A stretch of 64,000 nucleotides of DNA. Origin: Siphonodentalium dalli. Lineage: Eukaryota; Mollusca; Scaphopoda; Gadilida; Siphonodentaliidae. Below the pieces are notes generated by a model. It worked only from the letters and a program-made list of their open reading frames with translations. It made no database searches and was not told where the DNA came from. Shown piece by piece: positions 11,641 to 24,454 of the stretch; the first letter of the stretch is position 1; every line of letters starts with the position of its first letter. The stretch lies in contig CP136067.1 of the NCBI GenBank assembly GCA_032622095.1, forward strand, positions 77,712,705 through 77,776,704, read 5' to 3'. Made by a program: the position numbers and the translations under genes.

Positions 11641-11804
11641 ATTTATAGAGGATTTCCAACTAGTTATGTTGGGATATAAGATTTTATGAAAGGAGTTTGA
11701 TAAATTTGATTCACAACGAGTCGTAGACGAGTTGTGAATCAAATTTATCAAACGAGTTTCATAAAACTTATATCTCAACATAACGAGTCGAAGATCTTTT
11801 ATAT
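11641..11804. repeat. Fold-back element, arms about 75 bp
   Basis: The arms meet around CGTAGACG near 11723. GTTTGATAAATTTGATTCAC on the left is mirrored by GTGAATCAAATTTATCAAAC on the right. Outer parts (GTTATGTTGGGATATAAG) also pair with a few mismatches. This resembles a MITE without internal sequence. Confidence 0.85.
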
Positions 11805-13250
11805 AAAATGATAAAAATAGAGCTTTATGCTTTTTCAACAACTCAAAATCTTTAAAAAAAAAAAGAAGGAAAAATGCATGCAAATTGCATACATGCATGG
11901 CGTTGGCTGAGACGTTTCACAACCGTATACGACAGTATTGCGCGCTCTGACTGGCGACGAAAGATATAGTCCCCCAATTTGCCTCTTTGTTTTTGTGCCT
12001 ATTTTCGTTAATGGAACTGAGTAGAACAAGAATTTAACTTTAAAGAAGAAAGCAATCATTTGTGCAATGTCTGGTGTTGGTATCATGCCCGGCTTTTCGA
12101 AACAGTATTAATCCGCGCGGCAATTTTATTGGCGGGATTCATGCCAATTATCCAACGAAGCACGCGCTTATTCATCACTAGTAAGATATAAGGACATATG
12201 TAATGGCTTTTTTGTGATATACTATATAGGGCTATCATGTGATTGTTAGTTATGCAATTTTGCTTCTCACATATATAGTGAGCCAATTTATACTATTAAT
12301 TACTATGCACCATCAGTTACTATAACCGATCATCTAAATGGATTATGTCATTATGGCAAAACACACATCGCTATAGACTATATAGCAATACATCATATAG
12401 CATGCGGTATAGCTGGAACCAATTTACGATCAGAGAAGTATATATTTTATCAGAAAATGTGGGAATCCCAAATGGTGGGTTCACCTGGATTTGATAAGGG
12501 GGGGGGGGTCCGTCAATTTTTTAGCCAAAACTCACAAAAGTCAGTCATATTTTGCAAAGTTAGTAAAGACCCCCCCCCCCCCCCCAGTGGCGCGATGTTT
12601 TTTTTATCGAAATAAACTTGCAGAATGTTCCAAGAAACACCCTCCCCAATACGGCTGTTTAAGAGCACGTGCACAAACGAGCCATTATCTTATTAGTGGT
12701 GTATACATAACGTTAAAGACGACTGGATACACAACAAACGTTTCAAGTTTTAAAAGTGGTAAGAAATATTTATTGAACATATTCGTCAAATCTCTTATCC
12801 TTATATAGTCGTTTTGCGAAAGGACTGTTTGTCCATACGGATAGACTTACGACTACGATAATAGCTATCAGTATTCATAATTGATGTAAGGATGCGAAGG
12901 TCTCTAATACCAAAATAACTCACATTATACAAGTTACACGTATTTTGGGGCCAAACCTGGCTATTAATTAAATTAAATCGACTTTTAGAAAGCCATTGCA
13001 CAAACCAACTTCGTTGTTGTTTTTCGTTTCCGACCAAGGCGAGATAACCATGCATGTACTCCAATAAAGTTTCAACACACGGGAACTAACTCTATTGCCA
13101 ACAGACTTCTGAAGTCGTTGCTGGGTCAGCTTAAAGGGACACTTTGATTATTGCGACATAACCAAGATGCGGGCCCCGTTGGTTCAGAGTGCCCGGATGA
13201 AGATAATTAATCGAGTGTGCTTCTCACAGTACGAGCTAACTGCATGGCCT
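11805..13250. other. Non-coding stretch with long G and C runs
   Basis: Holds a G run at about 12498-12509 and a longer C run at 12571-12586, about 75 bp apart, but no recognisable gene. Confidence 0.5.
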
Positions 13251-13251
13251 C

Positions 13252-13363
13252 CTATAGCCTGATACCGGAGTACGCTGTGTATGTCTCTTTGGAAAGCAGA
13301 CGAAATTTCTAAACGATGTACATCTGTTAGGAATTTCGTCGGCTTTTCTAAGACAGGCTATTT
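13252..13363. repeat. Fold-back with 22-bp core arms
   Basis: GGAAAGCAGACGAAATTTCT at 13291 pairs with GAATTTCGTCGGCTTTTC at 13331-13348. The outer words ATAGCCTG and CAGGCTAT extend the pairing. Confidence 0.75.
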
Positions 13364-14610
13364 GGCCATGCGTTTGTCACAACAGACCTGTTTCTTACGT
13401 GTATGCATAATTCGTGTTTATTGATAGTACTGATGAAAAGAGTAACGGCTTGTATTAATCGAATAATATAAATGAAGTTAGTTTGGCGCGTATCGTAATC
13501 AGGATGGACTTTATTTTATTTTTCATTCTTGAAAGTGCAGCCTGTACTCGTATAGTAAAACTCGGAATTATGCTTTCAAGATTCATATCAAGGCGACGTC
13601 CAGTCGCGGGATGTTGGTCAGTTTATGTGCCGAGGCCAGGGGCGTACACTAGCGATGGCGGGGTGGTTGACGGGGTGTCACGCGTGCAAATATATACATG
13701 TAGTGACATCAGCACTAACCTTTACTATTGAAAATAAATTGAGTTCGTGTGTCTGTCCGGATAAAGGCGACAAAACGACTTAACCCCTCTGAAAATGTGT
13801 ACATATGGTCATATCATGCACGTAACCCGGGGATTAAGGTCGCTAATAATGTTTATGACTTTGGCTATATATAGGCGATCAAACGGAGGGGCAGATCGGC
13901 AGATTTAAAAATAAATCGAATTTTTTTTTGAATTTGGGAATAGATTTTTACAACTTGTTTTGCTTCATCCTATTTTATGGATGTTAGTGTTGAAGATTAT
14001 TATAATATTTAAGGAAGTGGCAGTCCTGTCAACAAATTTGGTATTTTGACAAAAATTTGATTTTGAAGCCATTTTCACCAAGCTTGGTGTTATTTCTTTA
14101 AAATGGGGAATTTGACCCTAAAAATAATATAATAAAAAACAAATTTCCCGGACCCCTGTGTCTTATATGTACTTTTAGTATTATGACCAATTTGTGCCAG
14201 GGGGCAGTGGTTGCACTATTCATGTGTGTTTCCGAATACGTTGTTCGAATAAATAGGATTATCATTATTTGTGGCTGAGACATGAGAAGCTGCATAATTT
14301 GATAAATAAAACGCTATTTCAGAATGCATTTTAGCTCAAGCTGCTGAACATGAAAATTCAAGTTGAGATATTGCCAATTTCCCATGGGTTGGTATCCATC
14401 GCCAGTGGTTTCCGAATATAAGTACGTCCGTCGACAATTTCCATTGGTATAAGCTACGGGTTGTAACTTTGGTCGGATCATTATGAAATTAGGCATGACT
14501 GTTGGAATTGGTAACATATAGATCGGGAACGAGTCATAATATGGGCCAGTCGACAAAAAACTTGCATCATATATCTCAAATTTCAATATAGTATACGGGC
14601 TAGATGCCGC
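13364..14610. other. Non-coding stretch
   Basis: No recognisable gene or strong repeat. Confidence 0.5.
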
Positions 14611-14760
14611 CACCGAAAGCGACAAAATGTGCGATATTAGCGCATGTTTCGGCGTGCCGAAAGCGACAAAAAGTGCGTCGTAACGACGCACATTTTGTCG
14701 CTTTCGGCGCGTTACTAATGGCGCACATTTTGTCGCTTTCGGCGCGCACCGAAAGCGCCA
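14611..14760. repeat. Array of inverted CCGAAAGCGACAAAATGTGCG units
   Basis: Two units in one orientation (14611, 14657) and two in the other (about 14681-14708 and 14721-14744) form a dense fold-back with a perfect arm pair around GTCGTAACGAC. A related fragment, GTCGCTTTCGGC, recurs at 14951. GC content is far above the surroundings. Confidence 0.85.
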
Positions 14761-14959
14761 TTAGGAAGTGGCCATAATAGTATTCCATAATTGATATTCT
14801 AATGCAATTATTATGCTGATCGCCTCATCATTCTTTGTGTCTGGCGAATTACAATTCATGCTAATGGCAGACATTTGTATATGGCGCTATCACAACGATC
14901 ATGACATTTGGAACTTATTACCTTCCCTATATATTCCTTATTTTCAAAAATGTCGCTTT

Positions 14960-15200
14960 CGGCTGACTTGACGACATGGGTGTGTGGCCCGCCCCAAATA
15001 CCACATAGAAACACCCCGACCTCCACCATCACCCCCCCCCCCCCAGTGGTACCACCCCGAGTGGTGAAAATTGGGTATGGACCATTTTCGAGAATGGTAA
15101 GGATTTCGACCGATTTGACGGAATGTGTGGGTGGGCGGCCCGCCCTAAATACCACCTAAAAACACTCCGAGCCACCACGTATCACCCCCGGGTGGTAGGC
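14960..15200. repeat. Two diverged GC-rich direct repeats
   Basis: GGCCCGCCCCAAATACCAC at 14988 returns as GGCCCGCCCTAAATACCAC at about 15137. A CACCC-rich end follows each. The first copy contains a run of about 14 C. Confidence 0.7.
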
Positions 15201-15244
15201 CTACCTCCCAACCCAAAACATATAATAGCTTACTATTTTGAGAC

Positions 15245-15281
15245 TGGGACTCATATAATATATAATAATATATTAGTCCCA
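15245..15281. repeat. Hairpin, TGGGACT...AGTCCCA type, copy 1
   Basis: TGGGACT and AGTCCCA bracket an AT-only middle and are followed by AGCTACA. The same layout occurs at 17771-17807. Confidence 0.75.
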
Positions 15282-15683
15282 GCTACATGTAGCTAGAAAT
15301 GTGAACAGCAGACATCCTGAGATACAAACAATATATATTATTGATTGTTTTATTTTCCAACCAGTATTTAGTGGGGGAATGTGTTGTTTTTAGACCAACA
15401 TCAGTATATTCTTCTACTTTTGGTCCAAAGTTTGGTCGGAATGGCTATCGGTTGAACAATTTAGGTTTAGAGGGTGTCAGGTTTGACATTTCCGTTGGAA
15501 ATGTTTAAGGTACCATTTGGAAAGTTCAACTGGGAGGGGGGTTGCAAAGTAGTATTTCGAGAACATTTGACTTTGGTCTGGTTCAAGGTACGTACATTTG
15601 GAAATATCAATGTATCTACATGTAGCCACCTCCCTGGTTATAAGGTATAAGAACACATTGGCTACATGGATGCGACTAGAGAT
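15282..15683. other. Non-coding stretch
   Basis: Nothing recognised. Confidence 0.5.
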
Positions 15684-16876
15684 CTCCATTGTGGGTAGTC
15701 CAAGTCTTCTCGTACTAAAGCCGGCTAAGATATCGGGATGGAGGTGCCGGTCTTTAGTCCGAGTTCCAGGCCCATGCATTCCTTTGACAGGACTTAAGCG
15801 TTAGTGATCCGCTCAAATAAAACCACAATTATATGAAATAAAATATCACAATTGCTACAATAAACGGATAGTTTGCGCAGAAGACATGCTATTTTATCTG
15901 AAACCCACATCGGTTGTGAATTGAAAGCGGTAATTTAATGTGAAAAGAAACATTTGCCGCAGTGTTTACATATTTTTTAAAGTATGCGAACTCAGTTGAC
16001 CTTGCGAACTGCGTTCGGCATTTTCCGTTGACAACAACGCAAATTACGATGAATTCTCCATTGTAATCGTAATTATGTGTGTCAATAAATAAAATAATAA
16101 ATAGATTAATTAAACATTGGAGATATAAATGTAATACACTAAATAAATGAACCTTAAGTTTGAAAAGTCCCACTAAAACGGAAGAACTATATTTCGAAAC
16201 TGTGTGATTCGGTTCTCCGATTATTTTATCAACACAGATGTCAAATGCACATCACGCATGGCAAGTCAGACACAAGAGTTTGCTCCAATTTTGACAAGTT
16301 GCTTGCGAAAATTGTCAACAAAACTACCGTTCTGATCCTCCATTATGTCATTAAGTTTTTAGTGCGGGAATTGTTCTGAAAGCACATAGAAAACTGGACT
16401 TTCGGGCGATCGGTTTTCGCTATTTTTGTTCGGAAAACCCGCGCTATATATAGAAACGGAAAGTAGAATTAGTAGAACCATAGACTAAAAATAGGAATAG
16501 AAATATGGTAGAACAAACAGCGGATTATGCCGAACTTATTCGGACCACTTCGGCTTTCGGTTAAAATGTAAACAAACAGAGAAACAAATCGATGTGTGTG
16601 GCAATCAACCGGAATATTCTATGTGTAATTTAACATTAAAGTTAGATTATTATACACCATTATGACCATAAGATGTAAGCCTTTCCGATGCATATAGCAT
16701 CATGTATTGATTTGCTAGGTAAATCCAGTAAAATACACCACAAATTCCCGCCACAGATCGTGGGCGTAAGTCGTGTCAAAGGATTGGTATACAAGCGGTC
16801 TTGGACTAAAGACCAACATCGCCATCCCAATATCTTAGCTGGTTTTAGTACAAGAAGACTTGGACTACATTGTGGG
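15684..16876. mobile_element. 1.2-kb segment bounded by 113-bp inverted repeats
   Basis: The left arm (15684-15796) and right arm (16764-16876) are diverged reverse complements. Shared words include AGTCCAAGTCTTCT / AGAAGACTTGGACT and TCTTTAGTCC / GGACTAAAGA. The interior holds the second copy of the 10573 repeat and no ORF. It could be a non-autonomous DNA transposon or two inverted copies of a short element. Confidence 0.6.
16148..16460 (+). repeat. Dispersed repeat, copy 2 (first copy at 10573)
   Basis: Direct, diverged copy of 10573-10850. It includes the final GGAAAACCC block followed by GAAAC. Confidence 0.8.
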
Positions 16877-17364
16877 GGGGGGGGGGTCTCCAACGATAAC
16901 TTACTATTATTATCACAGCTCTCAGTTAGTGGCCAAGACATAAATGCTATACGTGTAAACATTCTCTCCAGTCAATTATTTACCAGATCGACATACTTCT
17001 AAGTTAGGAATGAAATAGACACGACAAGAGAAAAATGTAATCCTGTCCATTTTGGTCAATACATGTAGGCGATCACTACCATAAATATGGTAATATAAAT
17101 TTTTGCCTCAAGGCGACATATAATATTTCCGAATGCCATGCTACATGTAACTAAATATGAAATGTTCCAGATACCATAAAATCTCTTACAGGTACCGGTA
17201 CTTAATCCGATCAGAGGGTCCCCATATAATCACATTCCAACAACAACATTTTTTGAAATGACGCTTCAGTTTTCAGAATCTAATAATTGCCCAAAAATAA
17301 TGAAAAGCACCATCAACTATAGTATAAAATTGCACAAAACCTGTTATTTATCAACATTTTGTTC
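16877..17364. other. Non-coding stretch starting with a G run
   Basis: A run of about 13 G lies at 16874-16886. No gene recognised. Confidence 0.5.
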
Positions 17365-17571
17365 AACGAAATTTTACCGGTTTGTCAAATATCTGACACA
17401 AAAAGCCACTTGATTTTAGAGTTATCCATCTTTGCCCGCAATTTGGTCAATGAAATTCTTCTCGATGACTCTATTTTGCCGGTTTGTCAAATATCTGACA
17501 CAAAAAGCCACTTGATTTTAGAGTTATCCATCTTTGCCCGCAATTTGGTCAATGAAATTCTTCTCGTTGAC
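17365..17571. repeat. Two tandem copies of a 102-bp unit
   Basis: CCGGTTTGTCAAATATCTGA begins at 17377 and again at 17479. About 95 bp after it is nearly identical in the two copies, so the duplication is recent. The 102-bp period is a multiple of three, so one frame stays open across both copies. Nothing else suggests coding. Confidence 0.9.
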
Positions 17572-17770
17572 TGTCTATTGGGCCACTATAATTTAAATAA
17601 TAGATTTATAACATCGATATCTGATCACTCTGAGCTGTGGTGGGTGGGTTCCTCGACTCGAATCAAATATTTTTTACCCCCGAAGTCAACGAAATAGTAA
17701 TTTGCGACCGTTAATTCGGATTGAGTACCTTTAAGATCTAACAGCAACCATATCTCAACCCCACTACAAT

Positions 17771-17807
17771 CTGGGACTAATATATGTTATACATGTATTA
17801 GTCCCAG
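17771..17807. repeat. Hairpin, TGGGACT...AGTCCCA type, copy 2
   Basis: CTGGGACTAATA at 17771 pairs with TATTAGTCCCAG ending at 17807. It is followed by CTACA as at 15245. Confidence 0.8.
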
Positions 17808-18118
17808 CTACAATCAGTGAACCTGATGAATAATTTTAACAGCATCTGAAATTGAAGAAACATCCCACACCTTGTCTACGATATAATGAAAGCCATAATT
17901 GTAAATCAATCAGCTCTGCGTGTACCGGTATACATGTATACCGGTATGTACACATATTGGACCCACATGAATTGCTATATTCTCCATATTAATTTAAAAC
18001 GAGCGCACCACTTTAACAAACTCATTATTGAGTATTATATCAATAGCGATGTGTTTGTTAAAGTGGCAAGGTCATTTTAAATTTATACTCCTTTTAACAT
18101 CAGTAGGCCTACACACTA

Positions 18119-18310
18119 GAATGTGACAAGCTGAAACAGCTACGAAATAAGTATATTGATGATTACTTTTACAAGAAGCCTAGTATGTATAAGCTAACTG
18201 AACTTTTCAATCAAGATATAAGCAAATTAAGATTATTGGTAAAACTCATAAAAGAAGTAAACAGGCTACAGCTAATCTGTACAAGTTCTCTCAAACCAAT
18301 CCATGGATAA
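18119..18310 (+). pseudogene. LINE ORF2 C-terminal fragment
   Basis: The reading from GAA at 18119 gives ECDKLKQLRNKYIDDYFYKK, then PSMYKLTELFNQ, and stops at TAA 18308-18310. A cysteine, basic residues, 'R.KYI..YF..KPSMYK..EL' and a leucine/lysine helix are typical of the end of LINE reverse transcriptase proteins, just after the zinc knuckle. The upstream part of the element is missing, so the copy is 5'-truncated. The 18311-18620 sequence is probably its 3' UTR. Confidence 0.55.
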
Positions 18311-18369
18311 TACATCTTCCCAGTAGACAGTGCATGCATACAAAATATACATGCATGTGTTATATTTAT

Positions 18370-18620
18370 ACTATATTTACTCCGGTGGACAACATGACAT
18401 TTATATGCATTGTGTAAGTATTACTTCAAACATACCTATGTACAAATACTAGTACGTCCAATGACTATTTCATATTTTATATACTACATATTGTATACTA
18501 TGTATTACCCTGATTGTACGACATGATATGTATGTGCAAGTATTACTACACAAAGTCCTATGTACAATCATGTCCAATTTCTGATTCATATTTTATTGCA
18601 TATTCTGCTGGGTTAATCTA
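18370..18620 (+). repeat. Two diverged tandem units in the probable LINE 3' UTR
   Basis: ACATGAC...GTAAGTATTACT...CCTATGTACAA...TTCATATTTTAT occurs twice, about 130 bp apart, with many substitutions. Confidence 0.55.
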
Positions 18621-21254
18621 TCCATATAAAGTCGAAACCAATCAGACTATCAGAGCATCTAAGCCCAGATGTAGTTGAGATGTCCAAAAATCTAAAGAGG
18701 GATGTCCTGCGACCAATTATGAGAGAGGTGGGGGAAAATGAATTTTAATATTGGGGAAAGGGCGATTGATAAATGAAATATCTGGTAAATGGAAATTATG
18801 AATCGAGCCGAGGATGATTCACCACCTATAACTTGGTCACAGGATAGCCCTCTCAACTACCTCTGGGTAGCCATGTCCAAATGAATAATCGTCAGAAGTT
18901 AACAATTTAACATATTGTCTTTTGCTTCTGGCGTTTCGGCCTCAATCCAGAGAGGTCAAACTAGATGACAAACTGGGAATGTCACAACCATTCCCATGCA
19001 GTGTAAGTCCACTGCAAAAATATGTATAAAAACTGGTGGTGCGTGGCGGAAATACTGAAATTTGTCTAATTATATAAGATGGAATAAGAAATTTGACCAA
19101 TTAAATTCTTATGTATGAGTGAAATACTTGTAAAAATTGAGTTACATGTATAAGAGACAGAATACAAAATTTTATAAATGTATGAGTACTATGTAGGTCA
19201 TATAAATGATATATATTGAATATTAGGGTTAAAGGGTAACTTTAAATTAAAAATATTATGATTATAAGTATACCGTATATTGTTTACCCAAATCTCAAAT
19301 GACTCATTGTCAAATAAGATAATTAACCAAATATGCTACTACTAAGTATTAATGTGTCAGACTAAAAGTGCAACCAACTGAGAAAATGGGATATGTAATG
19401 TATACTGGTGTTCCACAATTTTAGTTAGACCCGGTTAACTAAGTCAGCAATGGTGCATGCACATGCCTCTCAGATATTGTGTGTGTGTCGCTTTAACACA
19501 TCACACGAATCCATTTTGTGCATTGTCATAGTAATTAATCTGTAAACATTAAAAATAGATCTAAAGTCCAACAGCCTCAATTCTGGGGAACTGGGGAGAT
19601 TGGTGAACTGACTGGTCCTCTTATGAAAACTTATGAAATAATCTATTCTAAGTGACTACTCGATGTGACATTAACTGAAAAAACAAATAAAATGAATTTT
19701 AATTTAAGACAAGCAATTGAATGAATTGTCCATTTCTAATCAGTATTATTTGATTTTAATTACTATCTTAGAAAACATGAACAATTTCATCTTATGTTCA
19801 ATGGTCATGGATAATACTAATCCGTCAGATCCTTTAAAGAGAACTCATATGAGGTGCAGTCGACCAACCAATCCCAAATTTAAATCTAAATGTAAAATTG
19901 AACTCATATAACAAAATTAAACTAAATAAATTCTGTCTTTGATATATTATTATAAAAAATATGTAATAATAATTAGTGATGCCGATGATAAATATACTAG
20001 TATGAGGTTAATAAATTATGGGAGTTCATTCATCTAATGTCACTCTCAGATATGAATGTATTTAATATTATTGTAGGTATTTGGGGAGACGGTTATGTGG
20101 CCATTGTGGGGTGGGCACCTTTATGCGAGCCTCTGCAGCAAGGTTTACAGAGTTTCAAAATGTTCTGATTGTGATGTTGTGTGCTATTGGAAATAATACA
20201 TAATTTATCAGTAAGTCGGGTCGATGTACCATTATAAGCATTAGAAAGCTGGTGTAATTATTCTGAATTTTTGTCAAATGTTGCAAATCCAGGGAAAAAT
20301 CGCCATAAATTTATAGCAAAAAGATATTTTACCAATCCCAATCCGTCAGTTAAATGTAAAGTATGTTTAAAGATACTTCTGATTTACGTCACAGATAACT
20401 GCTTATATACAACTTATGCTGTGGAGATTTGCTTGGAGGTCCCCATACAGGTTTGGTCACCTGACCCCCCCCCCCCACCCCCCTGAAATTTCATGAATAG
20501 TAGTAATACTAATATGCATGAAATGATATTTAATTTAATCTATATGATACTCACCATGTATATATTACAACCCCTCACTTTCTCGGTCTTCTGGCCATGC
20601 CGCAATGGTGAAAATATTAATGAGACTGTAATTTCAAACACCATATCTCTAACACAGATATTGTAATGAATCGGCACTCTACGACACGCAGTCACTGAGT
20701 CAGACGGGGTCAAATTCTGTAGTTACTTTTAAGAATTGAAGTGTATTTGACTCAAACGATAAATGACAGATTAAAGTATGTCATTGTTTCCAGTAAGCTC
20801 AGACCTAGAATTACGCGTCAAGACTCCATATATACATTCACAATTCACTCCTTAAATCTACCGAACAACTCCAGAAATAAATCACAAATTCACGAACACA
20901 CCAGTCGGTCACTGCCTTTTGGCTAACTGTGTCATCGTGTCAAGGTTACCCGCTCAGCAAGATCTGCACGTGCGCTTATATGGTCCCTGACCTAATTTGA
21001 CAATGTGCCAAAAATAGCAGAAATGAAAACAGGGGCGTGAAGAGGTAGCTTAAATGCGTGTAGTTCTGTGCCGATACATTATATATATCGTGAGCTATCG
21101 AAATCAATGCCAACAGCGACAATGCTAGTGATATTAACTAATTTTAATACCTTGTTTTATATTATCAATGAACTATTTAGGCTCATCTAAAGTTTATTTT
21201 AATTAAAATCAGAATATTTCGCCAGATATATGGAAAATAAGAAATGGTCAGTAA
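18621..21254. other. Non-coding AT-rich stretch
   Basis: No coding exon recognised. A C run (20465-20483) and assorted low-complexity sequence are the only marks. Confidence 0.5.
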
Positions 21255-21425
21255 AAGTGCACCAGCTCCGCGGTGCCGCGGAGGGATGCCTGGGTCGATC
21301 GGGCCCCGCTCCACACGGTGCATTTGTCTCGTGTGGAGCGGGGTGTGCTCCACCATGGCGCCCGGTGAAGTGGTATGGCGGGGTGGTGGAACGAGGGTGT
21401 TACCACAGTGGTTGGTAGTCGTGGG
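21255..21425. repeat. GC-rich island with two hairpins
   Basis: CCCCGCTCCACAC (21304-21316) pairs exactly with GTGTGGAGCGGGG (21331-21343). CTCCGCGG and CCGCGGAG form a second hairpin at 21266-21283. GC content is far above the flanks. All three frames are partly open on both strands, which explains the overlapping ORFs. Function unknown. Confidence 0.6.
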
Positions 21426-24400
21426 TAGATTGGAGCTTCCTTTTTTTTTGGACTTCCAAGAAATGTGTGCGGCTTTAATATGCTCAAGGCTGCCTGTTGC
21501 TGTGGGGAAACATATCACAACGCACGCGTGTAACATGTAAATTATATGTATATATGTTAACTGATGTCTAAATGTCATTAATTGATTTACATAGACAATA
21601 AACTTGATTCGTTGCATAACTTTCATTAAATTTTCCTAGTACTGAATATGAACAGTACTGGTACAATAACACTAGCAGTACTGGAACCGACCACACTGTA
21701 GGTGTCTGGCCTGTTTATTACCTTTTTAATTTGTTCTGATACATCAGGTACTTATAATAAGATGATATTTCATTCAGACAACATCCTCTAAGTTGCCTAA
21801 TAATAGAGACAAACTAATAATAGTGATGGTGGGATTTTTTAGCTAAAATTAATAATAGTAACTACAGCAATTTCACTCTATCTCTCTTAGTGATCTGATC
21901 ATGGGAAGTGTTCTCCAAATATAATAACAGTGTTGACACTATCATATTATTGACACTATTATTGCACATGAGAGTACCGTTACTAGTACATGTAGATGCT
22001 AATATGAGTAAGTCATTATCAAGTCTGGCTCTTTTTGAATTCAACTATCATAGTGATATTCAACTACATGTATTATATCTTAATTGTACTACCATACACA
22101 ATGTATACTGGTACGGTATATACGTAAACTCCAAGTTTTCTCTGTTTTTACTAAAACTTCATGGAATCATCTCACTTCGTAATGCACAACCACTTAAAAT
22201 GTACATGTATATAACACTATAATTTTAACAGAGCAAATGAGAAGGCATCATATTCCAATAACAAAAGAATTCTACAGCTTATTACAGGAGACCTGTTTAT
22301 TTCATAATGGCAGAAGTACATGTGCATGTATGCCATTTGAATGACATTATAAATAACTTCTCACCAAGATGATTTCAAAATTCTAACTACTAGTACAAGT
22401 AAATCAGTTAAATAATCAAAAATGCCAGCACCGATATATATACTGTACTTTAATACTTAGTACATGTACATGTAGTAGGTACCGTACATGAGATATTTTC
22501 ACCACTTCATATTAGTTGAATATATACGGTACATGTACCGGTACAATGGAATTCAAGTTGTGTCAGACCTGTTGTTTGGCATAAACAATGTACCAGTAAG
22601 TGACTTTGGTGATCACTGTTAGTCATTGATTTTGATAACATAAGTTCATGATTTTTACAAAATAATTTTAATGAATCAAAACCATGTGCAGCCGCATGTG
22701 TAATATGTAACTAACTGTCTTTGTCCATTAGTCATTATCCAATTCTGGTTTAGTCTTGATCTAATGATCAAAGGCGGAATGTTACTAGTACGTACCGGTA
22801 ACTTATGATCATGATCCGGGAGTCTGATGAATTATAATCCATTTCACAGCATTGTCCATGTCTGCATGTTTCATGACATGTTTAGTAAACATCCTCACTC
22901 GATTCACTGACACTGGTGAGTGGTGCCATTGCCATTCTGATTCTCCATATCATGTTCTACCCTTCACAAGTTCACACACATGTAGCTACTGTACTTCTAA
23001 TCAGTCTAATGTACTATGCAGAATGATAGAATCTGAATGAACATTCGATTCAATGACCTTTTACGGCATCAGCGTTGACTGCATTTCAGCGTTGACTGCA
23101 TTTCAGCATTGAAGGGCTGGGGAGTCCAGAATAGAACTATAATCATCATATTTTGCAATAATCATTACATTCACATTGTTTGCATTATTCCATTGGGGTC
23201 AACCAGTGCTATTCACTTATTCGAGTCAATGTCCATGATAATAACAGTTGAATACGGCATAGCCTGACCTGCCACACTCAGTGACTCACACACAGTGTCT
23301 GTGACCAGTCCAGTGTTAGTTCAGTCATGAACGTAGTGCGTATCCTTCTACGCTGGAAGCAGCAATCTGCGAAAGCGGTCATGTTGACCAACTTCACCAA
23401 GTCCAGTGTGCGATATTCGGATTGGTCCCGTCACTTCACATGATATTTTCTGATAATTAAGCGGTATTTCTAACATCCAAACGGGTTAAAACAGTCTATA
23501 TCTAATCCGTTGTGTACACGAAAGAATGAGATACACATTTTCTGCGAATAATGAACGAAACAAGCAGATATGACAGATGAAAAAAACTATTTATTTTTAA
23601 CACATAAAAATTCGGAAATTCCACACCGGAAGTTCGGCTGCGCATTGCGAATGTGCAGTGTGGCGAATACGGACTGTGAAATAACGTACTCTAACTCTGG
23701 GAACAATTTATCCCCAATTTCATTCACAATAATGTTTAAACATTATCATAACATATTCGACTTGTTTTTAATTTGTTTTCATGAAAAGGAATGATAAAAG
23801 GCACAATAAACATATCTAGAACGACAATAAATCCAAATTAGCCATTTCCCCGTCATATTTCGGTCAGGCAAGCGAGGTACAAAAATGTATGAATCTGAGT
23901 ACGAAAGTCGGAGTGTTCCTCTATCGTATTGAAATAATCGCCAACCTATTATAATATAAAAAAGCTATGCAGGGGGATAACTCGGAAAAAAAATTATTGT
24001 TGCGGAAAAAGTCTCATTGCAGCGCTTTAAGGTCAAAGAAACTAATTATATAGAGTTACGCTTCTTGAAGTTGTGTTGGGAGGGGGAACTATTGAGACAG
24101 CATAAAACATAATTATTGCTGCTAATTCGTTGATTATCTTAGAGATAAAATTCCCTTAGCAGGAACAGAAAATCATAGCCTATGTAAATGCGGCGATCAG
24201 TTTTCTTTAGGAATATAGCCAGGAAGAGTCTTGTGGAGTACCGAAGTCATGGAATGGGTCTGGGTATTCTTATGCTGCTGATTTTTGTGTAGTTGTGTAA
24301 ATACAATAACATCGTTTAAAAAAAACAATACGGAAAAGATCGCGATTGTTGTCACCGACTGCTATATCGGATGACATTCTATCAGGGGGAAATTGACCAC

Positions 24401-24450
24401 TTGAAGTTCAAATAGGCTTAACCTATCGCCGGCGGGATAACAAGGGTCCC
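21426..24450. other. Non-coding AT-rich stretch
   Basis: No coding exon recognised. TACATGTA-type words are frequent between 21900 and 22560. A 20-bp direct repeat (CAGCGTTGACTGCATTT) lies at 23070-23105. Confidence 0.5.
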
Positions 24451-24454
24451 ACTA

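Noticed and set aside
21255-21425. GC-rich island considered as a tRNA-derived SINE
   Set aside because: GGGTCGATC only loosely resembles a B box and no 3' tail or A box was found.
21183-21626. 147-codon minus-strand ORF
   Set aside because: Lies over the GC-rich hairpin region with open frames on both strands; no domain, no ATG context of note.
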